Shown one piece after another: positions 53,487 through 63,200 of a stretch of 64,000 nt of DNA. Position 1 is the first letter of the stretch, and each line of letters opens with the position of its first letter. Origin of the DNA: Pedobacter africanus (GTDB lineage: Bacteria; Bacteroidota; Bacteroidia; Sphingobacteriales; Sphingobacteriaceae); assembly GCF_900176535.1 (NCBI RefSeq), contig NZ_FWXT01000001.1, forward strand, positions 2,108,001 through 2,172,000. The letters run 5' to 3'. The notes below the pieces were generated by a model, which did not search any database, was not told the origin of the DNA, and saw only the letters and a list, made by a program, of their open reading frames with translations. The position numbers and the translations under genes were made by a program.

Positions 53487-53520
53487 AAAAAGGAGGCTCT
53501 ATGAAGAAGCCTCCTTTTAT
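53487..53520 (+). terminator. Rho-independent terminator after DUF6266 copy 2
   Basis: AAAAGGAGGCT (53488-53498) pairs with AGCCTCCTTTT (53508-53518), an 11-bp stem whose end gives a T-run. It ends the DUF6266/CHAP operon. Confidence 0.88.
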
Positions 53521-53540
53521 TCTACAAACTTTAAATCTAA

Positions 53541-53812
53541 TTAATAAGGTAGGGAACAATTATTAGTACCATCTAAATTTATCGAGTATTCGGGACCAGA
53601 ATAACTGAATTTATAGGTAAGTGTACCTTCGAAATGATAATAATAGTTTCCCTCATATTCTGGAATTGGCCCGCCTAATTCACCTATAACTAAATACTCT
53701 TCAAATAAATCTCCGTAAACTGAAGTTATGGTAGCAGAACCACCCGAAAAAAAATGAATATTCCCATTCCTATATTGTTTAGTAGGATTGTGAGTAATAA
53801 GAGCTTTTTCAT
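53541..53812 (-). pseudogene. Decayed paralog of the exported protein at 55336-55752
   Basis: ATG 53810-53812 opens a signal-like MKKLLLLT that soon runs out of frame. The downstream frame then gives KQYRNGNIHFFSGGSATITS and later YYYHFEGTLTYKFSYSGPEY, ending SLPY plus stop at 53541. This aligns with the C-terminal half of the intact protein (FRQGTIYLSSG, WYYHFEGVLAYRFSPFGPTY, SIPY). The middle of the N-terminal half is deleted. The upstream DNA (ATGTTTTAGTTAAATA-like) is also shared with the intact copy. Confidence 0.75.
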
Positions 53813-53900
53813 ATTTAATGTTTTAGTTAAATATTATCATAAATATAATATTATTAAACTAATTGTTTGCGCTTTGTAACTAACAATGAGATTCAACATG

Positions 53901-53952
53901 CATTCACGTAAGAAACTGTATCATTCGCGTAGTATATAAGGTCATTCACGTA
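53901..53952. repeat. Three direct repeats at 21-bp spacing
   Basis: CATTCACGTA (53901-53910), CATTCGCGTA (53922-53931) and CATTCACGTA (53943-53952) begin exactly 21 bp apart, two helical turns. They lie about 200 bp upstream of the lipoprotein gene at 54148 and 90 bp upstream of the decayed gene on the other strand. This looks like an activator-binding array. Confidence 0.5.
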
Positions 53953-54147
53953 AAACATTATAGATTGATTAATTTTTTGCTTAAAATAGTCTATTGATCC
54001 ACACATAAACTTAGATTAATGCCTCAAACTCCTGCCTCAGCAAGATTGCCTTTAACCCTCCTTTCAAAACTCTTACTGGAAAAAGGAAATTATCAATTGC
54101 CTACCCACCAAAACAATTAACAAAAATATTTAACAGAAATTAAGCTC

Positions 54148-55224
54148 ATGAAGAAAAATCATTTCAAAAAATTCTTAACCTTATTCTTTATATTAACCGT
54201 CGGTTCGTCGGTATTTTATGCATGTAAAAAGAATACAGAAGTTGAAAACAACGAACCACTTTCCTTGAACAACTATAAATCTACTCATCTAAAAAAAGGG
54301 GTGACAGAAGCTGATGTACAAAGTACATTAAAAAAAAGCGCACTATTATATGGGAATAAAGCTTTAGAAGATATATTAAGCGATCTGGTAAGTAAGAACA
54401 AAATAACTGAGAAGGGCAAAGCCAGTATTTTGGCTTCGGTACAAGGGAAAACCCAGGATCAATTTGTAAAAGGTGCATTGCAAAGGATCTCTAGCTTAAA
54501 GCACGGACTACCATTGCAGATTAAAAAATTCTCCTATTCAAACTCTAATCCATTGTCTAATACAATTCAACCCGGCCCTTTTGAAGAACTGAATGACGCA
54601 GGTTTTTCAGCGTTTGAACAACAGATGATGTTTGACTATATAATCCTAGAACTTACCAATCAGGGAATATCCTGGAGTTGTGCGATCGCCATCGCAGGGG
54701 TAGGATTAACTATAGCAGCCCTTTTTGTTGGCGGGCCAGCAACTGTTGCCGCTGCGGCTTTATGGGGAGCTTCTCATGTTGTTGCTGTAATAAGTTTAAA
54801 GGACTGTGCGCCTCAGCATAAGAATTATGTTGAAGATATTAAAAATCAATTTGCTACCGAGCAAGATTTCATTGACTATTTTCAAAATAATGTGAGTAAC
54901 AATGGACCATTAGAATGGACTGAAATACCAGGAAATTTTTTAGACGGTTTTCAAACCGACGTTTTTTTAAACGACGTGATGATAAATAATGGTTTGACAA
55001 GGATTCTTGTGCAGCCTTATAATGAATCAATACCAAGCTTAATGGATGCAAACGATGGAAACTGGTACTTTTTCAACGGTACAACGGGAGTTTTAGTGCT
55101 AGGTCGAAGTGGCCTTCTTGTTGCTCATAATTTTGCAGATTTGACTTCTTATACTATCAGATACATGTGGATCACGGGTTCACCATTGCAAGAGATGGTT
55201 TTGGTAGTAAGATTGAGAAATTAA
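54148..55224 (+). CDS. Lipoprotein of unknown function with a long hydrophobic Gly/Ala segment
   Basis: 358 residues; lipobox VFYAC (Cys about 26) followed by KKNTEVEN. Residues about 180-215 form a hydrophobic Gly/Ala-rich stretch (AGVGLTIAALFVGGPATVAA) bracketed by cysteines (SWSC and LKDC). The last 100 residues are beta-rich. I do not recognise the family. The hydrophobic middle could insert into a membrane. It is followed by a bidirectional terminator (55258-55293). Confidence 0.6.
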   Translation: MKKNHFKKFLTLFFILTVGSSVFYACKKNTEVENNEPLSLNNYKSTHLKKGVTEADVQSTLKKSALLYGNKALEDILSDLVSKNKITEKGKASILASVQGKTQDQFVKGALQRISSLKHGLPLQIKKFSYSNSNPLSNTIQPGPFEELNDAGFSAFEQQMMFDYIILELTNQGISWSCAIAIAGVGLTIAALFVGGPATVAAAALWGASHVVAVISLKDCAPQHKNYVEDIKNQFATEQDFIDYFQNNVSNNGPLEWTEIPGNFLDGFQTDVFLNDVMINNGLTRILVQPYNESIPSLMDANDGNWYFFNGTTGVLVLGRSGLLVAHNFADLTSYTIRYMWITGSPLQEMVLVVRLRN

Positions 55225-55257
55225 TACCGGTAATAAACCTTGGAGTGGGTAGTATAT

Positions 55258-55293
55258 AAAAAGGTCAGGCAACTAATATTACCTGACCTTTTT
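55258..55293. terminator. Bidirectional terminator
   Basis: AAAAAGGTCAGG (55258-55269) pairs with CCTGACCTTTTT (55282-55293), a 12-bp stem with T-runs on either strand, between the convergent genes ending at 55224 and 55336. Confidence 0.88.
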
Positions 55294-55335
55294 ATACCTC
55301 ACTAAAATAGTTTTTGCTTATTCTGGCTAAGTTAG

Positions 55336-55752
55336 TTAATACGGTATCGATATATTATTAAGACGATCTAAATCTAACGTATAAGTTGGTCCAAACGGAC
55401 TAAATCTATAAGCAAGAACACCTTCAAAATGATAATACCAGTCTTGTCCGTACGGATAACCGCCATCTGGTCCAACAATACCCCGATACTCTTCAACTAA
55501 AGTACCAGTGAGTGATTTAATAATAACCCTATCACCTGAAGAAAGATAAATCGTACCCTGTCTAAACTCACGTGTAAACGTATTAAAAGATAGTTCACCC
55601 CAATAATCAGCACTATAAACACTGACTGACACAACGGGTCCCGTACTTGGTGGGGGTGGCTCTGGTGGTGGAAATGTTTGTGAGAATGCGGATGAACTAA
55701 AAAAGGCAGTTAATCCAAATGCCAGCAGCGCAAATAACAAGAGCTTTTTCAT
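55336..55752 (-). CDS. Small exported protein of unknown function
   Basis: 138 residues; signal peptide (MKKLLLFALLAFGLTAFFSS to about residue 25), a proline-rich stretch (PPPEPPPPSTGP), then a beta-rich domain rich in Tyr and Gly (DWYYHFEGVLAYRFSPFGPT). No cysteines and no known motif. A decayed paralog lies at 53541-53812, so the family undergoes local duplication and loss. Confidence 0.65.
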   Translation of the reverse strand: MKKLLLFALLAFGLTAFFSSSAFSQTFPPPEPPPPSTGPVVSVSVYSADYWGELSFNTFTREFRQGTIYLSSGDRVIIKSLTGTLVEEYRGIVGPDGGYPYGQDWYYHFEGVLAYRFSPFGPTYTLDLDRLNNISIPY

Positions 55753-55797
55753 ATTTTATGTTTTAGTTAAATAATATATAAATATAGTATTTAAAAT

Positions 55798-55841
55798 AAA
55801 CAAAGAACCCTGCGGCTTATACCGCAGGGTTCTTTGTTTAT
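55798..55841. terminator. Strong bidirectional hairpin terminator
   Basis: An 18-bp perfect stem (55798-55815 with 55822-55839, arms ending CCCTGCGG / CCGCAGGG) and a 6-nt loop. It contains the stop codon of the small gene at 55838-56008, which it terminates on the minus strand. Confidence 0.85.
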
Positions 55842-56008
55842 GGTAATGTACTCTCTTTCTTTTTAATTTTTTTTATTCCGTAAAAGAAAAGAAATGTTGC
55901 AGGTATACCTGCTAACAGCATCCTCGGGTCAAATTCACCTTCGAGGAGATAAAGGACCAGCGAAGAAATTATGCTGAATATTATAAAGTACATCACTATT
56001 AGTTTCAT
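55838..56008 (-). CDS. Small membrane protein, 56 residues
   Basis: ATG 56006-56008 opens a frame encoding MKLIVMYFIIFSIISSLVLY, then LLEGEFDPRMLLAGIPATFL and a Lys-rich tail. Two hydrophobic helices separated by an acidic loop and a positively charged end look like a real small membrane protein. It lies 19 nt after the DUF4302 gene of locus D, so it may be the last gene of that operon, and the strong hairpin at 55798-55841 ends it. No family is recognised. Confidence 0.6.
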   Translation of the reverse strand: MKLIVMYFIIFSIISSLVLYLLEGEFDPRMLLAGIPATFLFFYGIKKIKKKESTLP

Positions 56009-56027
56009 GATTTAAGTTTTAAGTTAA

Positions 56028-57359
56028 TTATTGCAACGATCCTGTAAAGGTGAAATCGGGATGTTCTATGCTCTTAAATTGTCCTAATACCTGTCCTGTT
56101 GCCGGATCTGCAAAATAATCGATAGTAAACGTATCTACATTAATGCGGTCTCTAAGCAATGTATTTAAAGCCGCTTGAAGTGCTGCTGAATTTCCACTGG
56201 CCGGAAGTGCAGTAAATTTATATATACCATTTGCGGTTTTAGTGTAAGTGTAAGGATAAGGCAACTGAAGCGTATTAGCGCCGTAAGTAGTAAGTACTAC
56301 CAGGTTAATGGTTTTGGCTGCCCCGTTAAATACAAAAACTATCCGATCAAGAACCAAAGGTACTCCTCCAAGTGAAAACCTGCCTACTTCAGTTGCTGCT
56401 GTAGCCCTTCTGGTGACGAAATTAGCACTCCATCCACCATAAGTTGTTGCTTTAGGTACAATCACATTGACATAATTAGTACCCAGAACCAGATGTAAAG
56501 GCATAATAGGCACACCAGAAACCAGAACTTCTATCTTGGTCCCTGTGGAGGTAACCAGGTACAACTTACTATTTGCATTGTCCCAATTTACCGCAACAAT
56601 AGTAAGTCCGTTGTATGCTAGAGGCGAAGTGAGCTTTAAACCGGTTTTGGTATCATAAATAAATTTCGCGCTTTCACTTTTAACTACGCCACTCTGTAAG
56701 GAGGTCAAAGAAATTGTTCTGGTTTGAACATCTGCGTTAACAGAGACCTGAATACGATTGGTATTGTCGTTTGGATCAGGAATATATAAGTAAGGATGTT
56801 CATCCGTGTAGGTATTCAGGTTAGTAACCACACTGGTATAAAAAGCTTTGTCAGCTGCAGTTGCTTTAACCAATACAAGCTCCGCCAGTCTCTTCTTACC
56901 AATGAGTTTTATCGTATCTCCAACCTGTTCCCTGATTTCAAATTCAAAATCAGAACCATAGCCTTCCGCATATACCCCGTCAAATGAGTCAGGATTTGGA
57001 TCCTGTAATAAATGTAAGGTGCTATAAGTATCAAAAATAAGAGAGGGAGCCATTACGTATTTAAGTCTATAGGTGCTCTCTGCGGCGTCAGGAGCGTAAT
57101 CTGCCCACATCTTTACCCTGCTGGATTCACCAAATTCCATATAAAAGCTATAATCACCCTCAATAAGGTTAGTCTTGATACGGGCAACCCAACCCTGTGG
57201 GCTACCAACCAGTTCCTTACTGTACTTCTCCATTGTTTCGGCTACCCGTTCTTCGGGCCTTTTGCCATCGATCAGCTCTTGCTGATCCTTTTTACAGGCC
57301 TGCATTATTAATAATGCAAAAAGGCCTAGTATAAATATTTTTTTCATGTGTAATTTCAT
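56028..57359 (-). CDS. DUF4302 domain lipoprotein (locus D)
   Basis: 443 residues; lipobox LLIMQAC (about residue 22). The segments VAETMEKYSKELVGSPQGWV and GDYSFYMEFGESSRVKMWAD match DUF4302. It is the paralog of 41300-42622 in the same operon position, after the HExxH lipoprotein gene (18 nt gap). Function unknown; probably part of the cell-surface import complex. Confidence 0.85.
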   Translation of the reverse strand: MKLHMKKIFILGLFALLIMQACKKDQQELIDGKRPEERVAETMEKYSKELVGSPQGWVARIKTNLIEGDYSFYMEFGESSRVKMWADYAPDAAESTYRLKYVMAPSLIFDTYSTLHLLQDPNPDSFDGVYAEGYGSDFEFEIREQVGDTIKLIGKKRLAELVLVKATAADKAFYTSVVTNLNTYTDEHPYLYIPDPNDNTNRIQVSVNADVQTRTISLTSLQSGVVKSESAKFIYDTKTGLKLTSPLAYNGLTIVAVNWDNANSKLYLVTSTGTKIEVLVSGVPIMPLHLVLGTNYVNVIVPKATTYGGWSANFVTRRATAATEVGRFSLGGVPLVLDRIVFVFNGAAKTINLVVLTTYGANTLQLPYPYTYTKTANGIYKFTALPASGNSAALQAALNTLLRDRINVDTFTIDYFADPATGQVLGQFKSIEHPDFTFTGSLQ

Positions 57360-57377
57360 TTACAGTTTACGACAAGT

Positions 57378-58745
57378 CTATCTTTGTATATTACCATAAA
57401 AACCCAATTGGCTATTTGAAGTGTCAAAAAATCCTAGCAGGGAACTTCTGGAACCTGGCACTAAACTTTCTATCCAGTTTACCCTGAAAGTCTTTGTGGT
57501 AAGATAATCCAACAAAGGCTTCATTGGTACTTGAAGAAATGTCCCATTTGAATACTGAGCTGTTGTGCCTTGTGCTGCCCTTGCTAATTTAATGGTCCCT
57601 GACGCTCCTGTAGTAATTGTAGCTGTCATATTATACCAATAAGCATAAGCGCCATCTGAAAATTTAAGGATCATGTCTGTCCTGTTCACTGCTGGATTCG
57701 TAAATACCAGTTCAAATGTTGGGAATACCGGCGAGGCATATGCAGGAGCACTTGCTGCTGCAATAGATGCATTATATGCTGTAACAAACTCCGAACCCTG
57801 GCTCGCTGCATTTTTATCAACAGTAAAACCTTTGAAAGAGCCTTGCGATAAACGGGTAGGAACAGGAACGATTGTAGCTGGGGCATACGTTTCGATTGCA
57901 GTCCTTACTTTTGCCTGTAATTTCCTGAAATCAAGTCCATGCGCAGCCTTAAAATAGTCTACCACTACCTGTTCTTTTTTTCTCAGTTTTGTAATGGCCG
58001 TAGGATCTGTTGCTGTATTTACATAAGCATCAAACTGATCCTGCCCGGCTACCAGCAAAGTAGCAATCATCTCTGCAAAGTCTTCATCTTTATTATTGCG
58101 GGCATAACGGGTAACAAAACCTAAGCTCTTTGCAGTTGCCGCCGAATTACCAGAGCCTACCCAAGATGAGCCCACGTAGTTTGAAGATATCTCTTCATAG
58201 CCCGGAGGAACCGGAACATTCTGGTGAAGGATATGTGCAAACTCATGGTGCATGGTATGAAAGGCGGCAGGCCTTTCTGGGGTGCCCATTACACTTATTA
58301 CATTATTTCTATCGTAATCATTTACCTCGTACAGATTAATCTGCCTTCCCGCATCAGCTGTACCTAGCGTAATTTGATTGTCAGAATACTCTCCGGTACC
58401 AAAAAGTGCTATCTCTTTAGGGAGAATTGGCAAAAGAAATGCTTTACTGGAAACATCCAGATAAGGCTGGATAAAGATCTGCTGCACCCCCTCCATAATC
58501 GGTTGAACTTTCTCTTCCTTTACAGGAGCGATTTCCTTGTCTATACTGGCTTGAAAGCGGTCAAACCGGTACAGGATTTCCATGTTATATGGATTTAAAA
58601 AATTATCTTCCAGCCATTTGTCCAATGTACCTTTTGCATAGGTATCCAGGTTTGACTTGGTGATGTCAACATTCAGTGCACCTTCCTTTTTGCAGGATAC
58701 AGCGACCGTTAACAACAACATCAGGTATAAAAAAATCTTTTTCAT
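57378..58745 (-). CDS. SusCD-associated zinc metallohydrolase lipoprotein, HExxH (locus D)
   Basis: 455 residues; lipobox VAVSC (Cys 18); zinc motif H167-EFA-H171 in HHEFAHILHQ and a later DEDFAEM segment that probably gives the third ligand. It is the paralog of 42646-44043. It starts 11 nt after susD. Likely a surface peptidase or hydrolase acting on the imported ligand. Confidence 0.88.
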   Translation of the reverse strand: MKKIFLYLMLLLTVAVSCKKEGALNVDITKSNLDTYAKGTLDKWLEDNFLNPYNMEILYRFDRFQASIDKEIAPVKEEKVQPIMEGVQQIFIQPYLDVSSKAFLLPILPKEIALFGTGEYSDNQITLGTADAGRQINLYEVNDYDRNNVISVMGTPERPAAFHTMHHEFAHILHQNVPVPPGYEEISSNYVGSSWVGSGNSAATAKSLGFVTRYARNNKDEDFAEMIATLLVAGQDQFDAYVNTATDPTAITKLRKKEQVVVDYFKAAHGLDFRKLQAKVRTAIETYAPATIVPVPTRLSQGSFKGFTVDKNAASQGSEFVTAYNASIAAASAPAYASPVFPTFELVFTNPAVNRTDMILKFSDGAYAYWYNMTATITTGASGTIKLARAAQGTTAQYSNGTFLQVPMKPLLDYLTTKTFRVNWIESLVPGSRSSLLGFFDTSNSQLGFYGNIQR

Positions 58746-58756
58746 AATCTTTATGT

Positions 58757-60250
58757 TTATCTAGGATTAAGTGCCAATCCTGCTTTTTGTGCAGGTATCG
58801 GTAATTGGAAAACACGGCGTGGATCGCCTGGCTTCAGTTCGACAGTTGTACTTGCACCGTTGGCATCCAGCTTGTTGTGCTTTACAGTCAGATCATGCCT
58901 CAGGATATCAAACCAGCGCAAACCTTCTGTTATAAATTCAGCTCTTTTGAGATCTAGAATGGTTTTAATAAGACCTGCTTTAGGATCTGTAATACCATAA
59001 TAAGCGGCAATTTTTGCCAGTGTAACCCCATGAGCAGATGCACTATAATTGCTGATCCTTGTGCTTAAGAAAGTATTGATGTCCTGTAAAGCCAAGTCAG
59101 ACTGACCAGATGAAGCATAAGCTTCGGCCCTGTTCATGATTAATTCATCAGCAGTAAGCAGAGGTACCATAACATAGGGTTGCCCAAATCCTGATCCAAT
59201 TTTGCTCTCGAAGAAAAGCTCATCAAATTTGTTGCTTGACCAATATGGTTCTACATAAGGGGTAGCCTTGTAAGCATAGTTACCCCCAGAAACATTAGGG
59301 CCAAATAAAACCGTATTTGTAATAATCCTACCTAGACCATAACGGATATAGAAATGCCTGCCCCAACCGGAATTTGCTTCACCAAGGAGTAGATTTGAAT
59401 TTTCTGATGACTTGGTAAATTGCGTTTCCAATGCACTTGCTATCATAGCGGCATAAGTGCTGTTCCAAGGCCTTAGCATGGTTTTTGCCTGATCGGGTGT
59501 AAGTAATACTTTGTTAGTGTACTCAATTACCTTGGGAAGGTCGCCTTTAAACAAATAGAACCGTGCTGCAAAAGCATTGGCTGAATTCTGGCTGAAATGA
59601 TACTTTGGTGCCGTTTTGTAAACCGAATTATTGATCAATGGCAGGCCTTCGGTCAGGTCCTTTTCAATTTTTGTATAAACTTCGGCAACTGTACCTCTTT
59701 TGTATTGAGGGGAAACAGTAACCTCAGGATCTGTTACAAAAGGCACTCCAGGATCACTATTGGCCTGACCTGGTTTGTAAATATTGGCATATAAACTTAC
59801 CAGCATGAAATGAGCGTATGCCCTGGCCAACAGCGCCTCTCCTTTATACGGGAGCAGATCTGTCTGCTCAGGATGGGCATTAATATATTGTAAAGCTGTA
59901 TTTGCAGAAGCAATGGCTAAATAGGTTTCATTCCAGTAAGTATCTGTTGAACCGGCTACCTCACCTCCGTTCTCAAAGTCTTCCCACAGGTAGGCTTTGG
60001 TCCAAGCTTGTTCGGACGATACACTAAGGTAATCTACGCGAGGGCCTTTATCCTCAGCATTGTCTGATGCGTTCTCTGTGAACGACAGGTATTCTGCTTT
60101 AGGATAGGCCGATACCAATAGTTGTGCAACTTTTTCTTTTGAATTTAACTGGGTTCTTAGATCCGGACTTTTTTCCAGAAACTTTTTACATCCGGAGGCC
60201 GAAAAGACCATCAGGACAGCCAGTAAATAAATATATCTTTTTGCTTTCAT
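58757..60250 (-). CDS. SusD/RagB-like lipoprotein (locus D)
   Basis: 497 residues; lipobox FSASGC (Cys about 21) followed by KKFLEKSPDLRT. It has the TPR helices (YKGEALLARAYAHFMLVSLY) and the C-terminal LRWFDILRHDLTVKHNK...LALNPR ending. It is a paralog of the locus C SusD; both begin with the AQLLVSAYP / SELLVTAYP segment. It starts 11 nt after susC. Confidence 0.93.
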   Translation of the reverse strand: MKAKRYIYLLAVLMVFSASGCKKFLEKSPDLRTQLNSKEKVAQLLVSAYPKAEYLSFTENASDNAEDKGPRVDYLSVSSEQAWTKAYLWEDFENGGEVAGSTDTYWNETYLAIASANTALQYINAHPEQTDLLPYKGEALLARAYAHFMLVSLYANIYKPGQANSDPGVPFVTDPEVTVSPQYKRGTVAEVYTKIEKDLTEGLPLINNSVYKTAPKYHFSQNSANAFAARFYLFKGDLPKVIEYTNKVLLTPDQAKTMLRPWNSTYAAMIASALETQFTKSSENSNLLLGEANSGWGRHFYIRYGLGRIITNTVLFGPNVSGGNYAYKATPYVEPYWSSNKFDELFFESKIGSGFGQPYVMVPLLTADELIMNRAEAYASSGQSDLALQDINTFLSTRISNYSASAHGVTLAKIAAYYGITDPKAGLIKTILDLKRAEFITEGLRWFDILRHDLTVKHNKLDANGASTTVELKPGDPRRVFQLPIPAQKAGLALNPR

Positions 60251-60261
60251 CTTCTATATTA

Positions 60262-63200
60262 TTAAAATCCAACCTTCAACGACAAAGTGTACTGACGTGG
60301 AATTGGCATCGCCACACCACCAGTGCCAAAAAATTCAGGGTCCTGGCCGTTTAAGCGCTTATCGGAATAAATTAACCAAACGTTGTTTCCTACCAGCCCC
60401 ACAGAAGCATTGGTAGCCCCTATGGCTGAAGCCCATACCTTAGGCAACTGATAAAAAAGCATCACCTGTTTTAACCTGGCAAAACCTCCATCGGCTACAC
60501 GAACAGTGGAATAGTTGTAGGCATTATAAGGTTTCTCGGTACTTCCAAAATTACCCACAACAAATTTATCTGCAATTGAAGGCACATTGGTAAACAGCTC
60601 ATCACCAGGTTTGGTCCATCGGTTTAGAAAATCTTTCGATGTTGCAGTAAGGTCAGAATAGGTATCGCTGAAATTCGGGTTTAACCTGACTTTGTTCCCT
60701 GCACTAAAAGTTACCAGGGCAGACAAGGTAAAGTCTTTGTAAATGAATTTATTGGAAAAACCGCCTGTAAATTTAGGATCCACCTGTCCTTCATATTTCA
60801 GGTACTGCAAATTATTGCTCTGGAAATAAACCTCTTTGGAATTCCTATTGCCGTTTTCATCAATAAAGGTTGGTACACCGGTATTGTGGTCAAGCCCGTC
60901 AAATACGATAGAAAACAAGGCGCTTTGCGGATAGCCCAGTCTGGCGCCACCTGTTGGGGTAACCAGTTTAAAAATATCCGGATCATAGTCTAGCCTGGTG
61001 ATTTCTCCTTTGTGGTAACCAAAATTTAAATTGGTGTTCCATTTGAACTGGGTATTGTTGATCACCTTGGCATTCAAGGTAAGCTCAATACCCTTGGATT
61101 TCATATCTGCATAGTTGGCATTTTTCAGGCCTTCGCCACCAATACCTGCAGTTGGGAACAAGCCGATCAGGTCAAATCCATTTCGTCTGTAAAGATCAAT
61201 AGAAAGTGAAAACCTATCCTTTAAAAACCCAAGGTCGAAACCAAGGTTGGTATCATAGGTCTTCTCCCAGGTAAGCTCTGAATTTTCCAGACCATCAATG
61301 TAGATGGAAGTCTCCTTATCTACATCATCCTTTCTTCTGGCCGTCTGGTTCCTCAGGATCATGCTTGAGTTCTTTGCATTGGCGGTACTGGCAGTTAAAC
61401 CATAAGTTGCCCTTATTGTAGCCCTGCTCAGGATATTCTGTTTCTTGAAGAAATCTTCTTCATGCATATTCCAGGCTCCTGATACGTTCCAGGTTGGCAG
61501 CCATCTTGCAGTTGGCGATTCACCCAACAGGTTAGAGCCATCGTAACGTCCGGTTGCATTGAAACTGTATTTTCCTTTGTAGGAATAGGCTGCTTTAACC
61601 GCATATGAAAGGAAACGCTCGTAGCCCCTGCCCATTCCGTAAGGATAAGAGTTGGCCTCAATGGCTTGCTTATAGTAGTCGGAATTGATAAATGGTATTC
61701 CTCCGTTATCAAACTGATAACCAATTCCGTTGCTGAAACGGTCTTGCCTGTCATTAGCCCGCATCTCTACCACACCCAGAACGTTGAAGAGGTGGTCTTT
61801 ATTGAATATCTTGTCGTACTCTATGTCATGACGCATGAAGTAATTTACAAGACCATTTGAGGTTACATTATAGAAACCACCTTCGGGCAGTACAATGCTT
61901 GGCAATGAGCCTGGTTTGGATGGATCCCTGTATAAGAATTTGTTGTTTTCAATTACGTTACTGTTGCCATAGGCACGGTATGCATTTGCTGCATTGGAAT
62001 ATTCGGTAATGCTATGCTCCCTGTCTGACTTTACATACCTGTAGGCTCCGGTAAATGAATATTTAAGCCCGTCAAGGATTTTATATTTTAAGCCCCCCTG
62101 AATTTTCAGGTCTATCAATGTAGTTTGTATGCTGTTGTTCTCTAACTCCTGCAGGATGTTAAAAGGCGCATAGTTCTGGGTAAAAAACTCGCGGTTGCCA
62201 TTTTGGTCGTAAGGGGTAAGGGTTCTGCTGGCCCTTAATGCATAGTTGAAAGGGTTGATGTCAAAGTCCCTGTCAACCTGCCCTAAAACCTCATTATCTT
62301 CCTTGTTCACAGTTCCGGGGCTACGTTGGTCACGAATTGATCCCTGGGTTAAAATTTCGATCTGCAAACGATCGGTGATGTCGAAATTTCCACGCATGTT
62401 CCCTGTAAAACGCTTTACGCCGTCGCCTACCGTCCAGCCATTGTCATGCAAAAAGCTGGTTGATGCATAAAACTTGGATTTTGCTGTTCCTGCTGTGATG
62501 CTTAAAGAGTGATCCTGCATCAAAGAATTGCGAAAAAGCTGATCAAACCAATCGGTATTGGCATTGGCATAACGGTTCAGGAACTGCAACCTGCTTGGCG
62601 CATCATTTCTTAAAGCAAACTGGTCTGTAGCCGGATTGTAATCATACATCAGATCGTACATTTTACGATATACGCCACCATTTGCTGCTTTGGATACATC
62701 CGAATGTCTTAGCCAACCTTTGTTTTCCATATCTAAATAAACCTGCATCTGATCGGCAGAGTTCATGATATCGAACTGGTTGTAATTTGGTTTCAGATAC
62801 GTGGTAAAGTTTCCTGAATAAGATATGGCAGGCTTGCCTTCTGTATTTCTACCTTTTTTTGTGGTTACTACCACTACCCCGTTCATCGCCCTTGCACCAT
62901 ACATCGCAGTAGCAGCAGCATCACGCAGGATCTCAAAACTCTCAATATCATCGGGGTTTAATCCTGCAACTGATGAGCCGATCAATGTGGCAGCATCACC
63001 GCTGGACAGCTGCTCGTTAGAGATGTTAACCAGATCTTCGAGCATGATACCGTCTATTACCCACAGGGGCTTATTGTCGCCATTTAACGAAGAGGCACCA
63101 CGTATACGGATTTTAGGTGCGGCACCAAAAGTACCGGAAACGTTCTGTACAGAAACTCCTGCTACCTGGCCCTCCAGCATCCTGCTGACATCCTGAATAC

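Noticed and set aside
53901..53952. A CRISPR array
   Set aside because: The repeats are 10 bp with 11-bp spacers, only three units, and no cas genes are present.
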